Of a stretch of DNA of 8,020 bases, positions 5,576 through 8,020 are shown piece by piece. This DNA comes from an uncultured Tissierellia bacterium (GTDB lineage Bacteria > Bacillota > Clostridia > Tissierellales > Peptoniphilaceae), in contig CABTYV010000050.1 in the NCBI GenBank assembly GCA_902489145.1, positions 1-8,020 on the forward strand. The letters are read 5' to 3'. Below the pieces are notes generated by a model. It searched no databases. It had not been told where the DNA came from and worked only from the letters and a program-made list of their open reading frames with translations. The number at the start of each line of letters is the position of its first letter. The first letter of the stretch is position 1. The translations under genes were made by a program, and so were the position numbers.

Positions 5576-7513
5576 ATGACGAGTCCAAGATCTGACCAGT
5601 ATGATATTCATCATTCCCATGCCCCAGAGGATCGGCCCCCAAAAAATGAGCCTGTCTCAAGCGAGGAAAGGGAGGCGTGGGCGCCCCCAACGGGACCCAA
5701 TAAAAAGATGGTGGGCGCCCTGGTGGGGGGAATGGTCGGTGTGGGCCTCCTGCTCATGGCCCTCTTTCTGTTAAACCGAAGGGATACCAACCTGGTAGAA
5801 AATTCCTCGATTTCCTCCTTGTCCCAAAGTCAGGGGGGCTCGGAGCAGCTGCCAACGGAAGGACAGAAAAATACTACGGGCCCTGCTGTCGACATCCTTC
5901 CGGGAAGCTCTGGCAGCACGAGTGGTGCGCCCGATCGCCTGGCGGAGCCCTCTAAAACGCCTCAGCTGCCCAGCCGGGCGTTGGATATCCACTATCCCAA
6001 GGAAACTCTGGCAAAAACAGGGACACAAAAGAATCCCTCGACCAGCACAGAGGCCCCCGCTGAAAGCGGGAACGATCCCGGTCAAAGCGCACCCTCATCG
6101 GAGGGAGGCATGCACGAGCCGCCGATTCCCGCCGATCCCCAGAAACAGCAGGCCAAAGGGGAAGCTCTCCTGTCGATGGCCCGCAGTCAGGGATTTGCCT
6201 CAGCCAATGTCCCCATTGACCGTTACGAGGATAAAAATCTACCCTTCTATCTTGATTTTTCAGACCATCCGGAGGAAGCCGCTCATCTTATGGTCATTCG
6301 CCGCCATGATGGCTACGATGTGGTGGACCGACGCGAAGCCGGCATGCTGGGCCTTTCCCTATCGGAATTGCAGGAAAAGCTGCGCAATCTGGACTATGTG
6401 CCGAACCTGCTCCATCCCCAGGAAGCAGCTCCCAAGGAAGCCAAGGCCATGCCTAAGAGCCTGGTCTGTATCCGCCTGGCGAACAGCTCCTCCCTCCAGA
6501 ATCAGGTCCTGCCCAACGATTTGGACAGTGAGACGGCGCTTTTAAACCAGGAGGGCGAAAATGAAGCGCCTTCCAAGCTCATTCTCCTGCGCAATAAAGA
6601 AGGGGGGCAGCAATTCGATGTCCTGCGCAAGGAAATGGGCCAGGAGGCCCTGAGCCCCGCCTATTTGAAGGGCTTCCTCCGCAATAAGGACGAAGCGAGC
6701 ACACCACCCACGCCGCCCCAGCCCGCCCTTACAGAAGAGAAGGAATGGGCCCAGCTATTGCAAACGCTGAAGGAAAATCCAAGCCAGGTGGAATGGCGCT
6801 ACGGCCTGCCCCTCCTCTCGTCCCTGCCGGGCAGCGACCTGCGCCAGCCCGCTGCGAGCGTCGTGCCCAGCTATGAAAGCGGCCTGGTCGATTTTGACGG
6901 AGACGGCTATCCGGAATATGTGCTCCACGCTTCGATGTGGGGAGAGACACAAGCTGCCTACCAAGGCTATTGGGCCATCTTTACCCCCTCTTCGAGGGGC
7001 CTTTTGGTCAGCGCCCTCCACCCCTACGGGAACGGAGATATGATCTTTACCAATAACGGACTGCTCTTCAGCTCCCTCTCCCGCGGACGGGATAAGATTT
7101 CCTTTCACCTGGCTTCGAGCGACTATCCCCGCTCGGATAAGAGCAACGTCCTCACGGTCGACTTCCACCAGCCTCAGGGCCTGGGCCAAACCCTCCGCGC
7201 CCGAGAGATTGACAGCCGTTTCCATGGCTACTATATTGTCCCCCACAAGGGCGAGCTTTTCCTGGTCTCCGTTCAGGACTTCGACTACCTGATGGACTAT
7301 GCGGAAAACTGCCTCAAGGGCGGCCTGGTCATCAAGCTTGCGGCTGGCCCTGAGGGGGATGAGCCCATCCAAAGTGTAGTGGAGTACCTCCAGCGCAATT
7401 TCCGCGACCTCCCCATCACCGAAGAGGACTGGCGCGATGCCAAACCCCTGGCCTCCTTCCTGGACCAGGAGCGTCCCATCCGCTATGAGGACTTTAACCG
7501 GGATCTGAACTAG
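5576..7513 (+). CDS. Membrane-anchored protein of unknown function with internal repeat and DxDGDG motif
   Basis: I do not recognise this 645-residue protein. It has a polar, Pro-rich cytoplasmic N-terminus (1-44) and one membrane span at about 45-66 (MVGALVGGMVGVGLLLMALF). A Ser/Thr/Pro/Gly-rich linker of about 125 residues (70-195) suggests a flexible stalk through the wall. Folded outer parts follow. Residues 238-273 and 335-372 align as a repeat (L-x3-R, G, DV, E, LS, L, LRN, D in the same order). After a Pro-rich break near 375-384, the C-terminal domain (about 385-645) contains DFDGDGYPEYVLH (439-451), a calcium-loop-like motif seen in FG-GAP/VCBS-type and EF-hand-like loops. Its surroundings are rich in aromatic residues and Gly. 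Few cysteines are present (C298 and C579). The ATG at 5576 has AGAAGGGAG six bases upstream. It is divergent from the TcaA-like unit and has its own terminator. A sensor or wall-associated role is possible but unproven. Confidence 0.85.
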   Translation: MTSPRSDQYDIHHSHAPEDRPPKNEPVSSEEREAWAPPTGPNKKMVGALVGGMVGVGLLLMALFLLNRRDTNLVENSSISSLSQSQGGSEQLPTEGQKNTTGPAVDILPGSSGSTSGAPDRLAEPSKTPQLPSRALDIHYPKETLAKTGTQKNPSTSTEAPAESGNDPGQSAPSSEGGMHEPPIPADPQKQQAKGEALLSMARSQGFASANVPIDRYEDKNLPFYLDFSDHPEEAAHLMVIRRHDGYDVVDRREAGMLGLSLSELQEKLRNLDYVPNLLHPQEAAPKEAKAMPKSLVCIRLANSSSLQNQVLPNDLDSETALLNQEGENEAPSKLILLRNKEGGQQFDVLRKEMGQEALSPAYLKGFLRNKDEASTPPTPPQPALTEEKEWAQLLQTLKENPSQVEWRYGLPLLSSLPGSDLRQPAASVVPSYESGLVDFDGDGYPEYVLHASMWGETQAAYQGYWAIFTPSSRGLLVSALHPYGNGDMIFTNNGLLFSSLSRGRDKISFHLASSDYPRSDKSNVLTVDFHQPQGLGQTLRAREIDSRFHGYYIVPHKGELFLVSVQDFDYLMDYAENCLKGGLVIKLAAGPEGDEPIQSVVEYLQRNFRDLPITEEDWRDAKPLASFLDQERPIRYEDFNRDLN

Positions 7514-7553
7514 GACACCGGGAAAAATTCGCCTCTCCCAAAATTACACAAAG

Positions 7554-7590
7554 AAAAGGGACGGCCCGATTTCAGGGGACCGTCCCTTTT
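7554..7590. terminator. Bidirectional intrinsic terminator between convergent genes
   Basis: The arms AAAAGGGACGG (7554-7564) and CCGTCCCTTTT (7580-7590) are fully complementary, and an inner CCC/GGG pair can extend the stem past a two-base bulge. The T-run on the right serves the plus-strand 645-residue gene (stop 40 bases upstream). The A-run on the left becomes a T-run for the minus-strand P-type ATPase (stop at 7614). It therefore ends both transcripts. Confidence 0.85.
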
Positions 7591-7613
7591 GTAATGGACG
7601 CTTGTAAGTCTTT

Positions 7614-8020
7614 CTAGCGCTTGATCGCCTCATACCCTTCGGTTGCTAAAAAGGGAATCAGAGAGAGGACCAGCGTAGGAATCCACTCCTTCCAGGTCAT
7701 AAAGGCCACATCGAAGAGGCCCGCCAGGAAGGGCACATAAAGGACAATCAAAAGGAGAAAGACCCCTACCAGGATCGCCCCGTTCATCGCCCGATTGGAA
7801 AACCAGCCGATCTGTCCCAGGGTATACTCCTCACTGCGCGCCGCCATGGCTCGGAATAGCTCCGCTAAAATGAGGGTGGAGAAGGCCATGGTGCGCCCTT
7901 CAGCAAGCTTGACCGCCCCCTCCGCCGCTGCGCCGAAATAGAAATAGCCGATGGCAAAAGCCGACAGGGTCGCTACCGCAATGGCGATGGCCTGAACCAC
8001 GATGGAGCGTTTCATCGCCC
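7614..8020 (-). CDS. P-type cation (probably calcium) ATPase, C-terminal part only
   Basis: Only the last 135 or so residues lie in the window, and the frame stays open to the right edge. The ATG at 8015 is an internal methionine (preceded in frame by GCG), not the gene start. Counting from that Met, the piece has a membrane span at about 5-27, followed by GRTMAFSTLILAELFRAMAAR (40-60). This is the conserved region of the cation-ATPase C-terminal domain that leads to the polar RSEE segment. Two more spans lie at about 80-102 and 111-127, with WKEW before the last. The end, EGYEAIKR, matches the short polar tail after the last helix in SERCA/PMA-like bacterial calcium pumps. The catalytic DKTGT and nucleotide domains lie outside the window, so ion specificity cannot be judged here. 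It converges on the 645-residue gene and shares its terminator. Confidence 0.88.
   Translation of the reverse strand, partial: AMKRSIVVQAIAIAVATLSAFAIGYFYFGAAAEGAVKLAEGRTMAFSTLILAELFRAMAARSEEYTLGQIGWFSNRAMNGAILVGVFLLLIVLYVPFLAGLFDVAFMTWKEWIPTLVLSLIPFLATEGYEAIKR

Overview
The window looks like chromosomal DNA from a Bacillota (Firmicutes) bacterium, probably in or near the Clostridia or Negativicutes. Supporting signs are strong AGGAGG-type ribosome binding sites, a WalJ/YycJ-type hydrolase, a TcaA/YvbJ-type zinc-ribbon membrane protein, a TtcA-family tRNA thiolase of the Firmicutes kind, and moderate-to-high GC genes separated by AT-rich spacers. The genus cannot be read from the sequence.

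Layout from left to right: (1) Bases 1-488 hold a decayed DDE transposase (rve/IS481-like) that has lost internal segments and its third catalytic residue. (2) A strong intrinsic terminator at 495-539 serves the minus strand. It closes a three-gene minus-strand operon read from 3329 down to 585: walJ-like MBL hydrolase, TtcA-like tRNA sulfurtransferase, and uppP (undecaprenyl-diphosphatase). A good sigma-A-type promoter (TTGAAA, 17 bp, TATGCT) lies just upstream of the first gene. (3) A second minus-strand unit runs from 5244 to 3413: a small single-pass membrane protein followed by a 519-residue zinc-ribbon/TcaA-like membrane protein. (4) A 331-bp AT-rich divergent intergenic region (5245-5575) separates it from (5) a plus-strand gene for a 645-residue membrane-anchored protein of unknown function. 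That protein has an internal repeat and a DxDGDG calcium-loop-like motif. (6) A hairpin terminator at 7554-7590, usable from both sides, sits between this gene and (7) the C-terminal part of a P-type cation ATPase that enters from the right edge on the minus strand.

The theme is the cell envelope. UppP recycles the undecaprenyl carrier, WalJ relatives are linked to cell-wall control, TcaA relatives are linked to wall stress and glycopeptide response, and two further proteins are predicted to be anchored in the membrane with large or small outer parts. No CRISPR array, rRNA, tRNA or clear phage region is visible. The best candidate for undescribed biology is the 645-residue protein together with the divergent TcaA-like pair.
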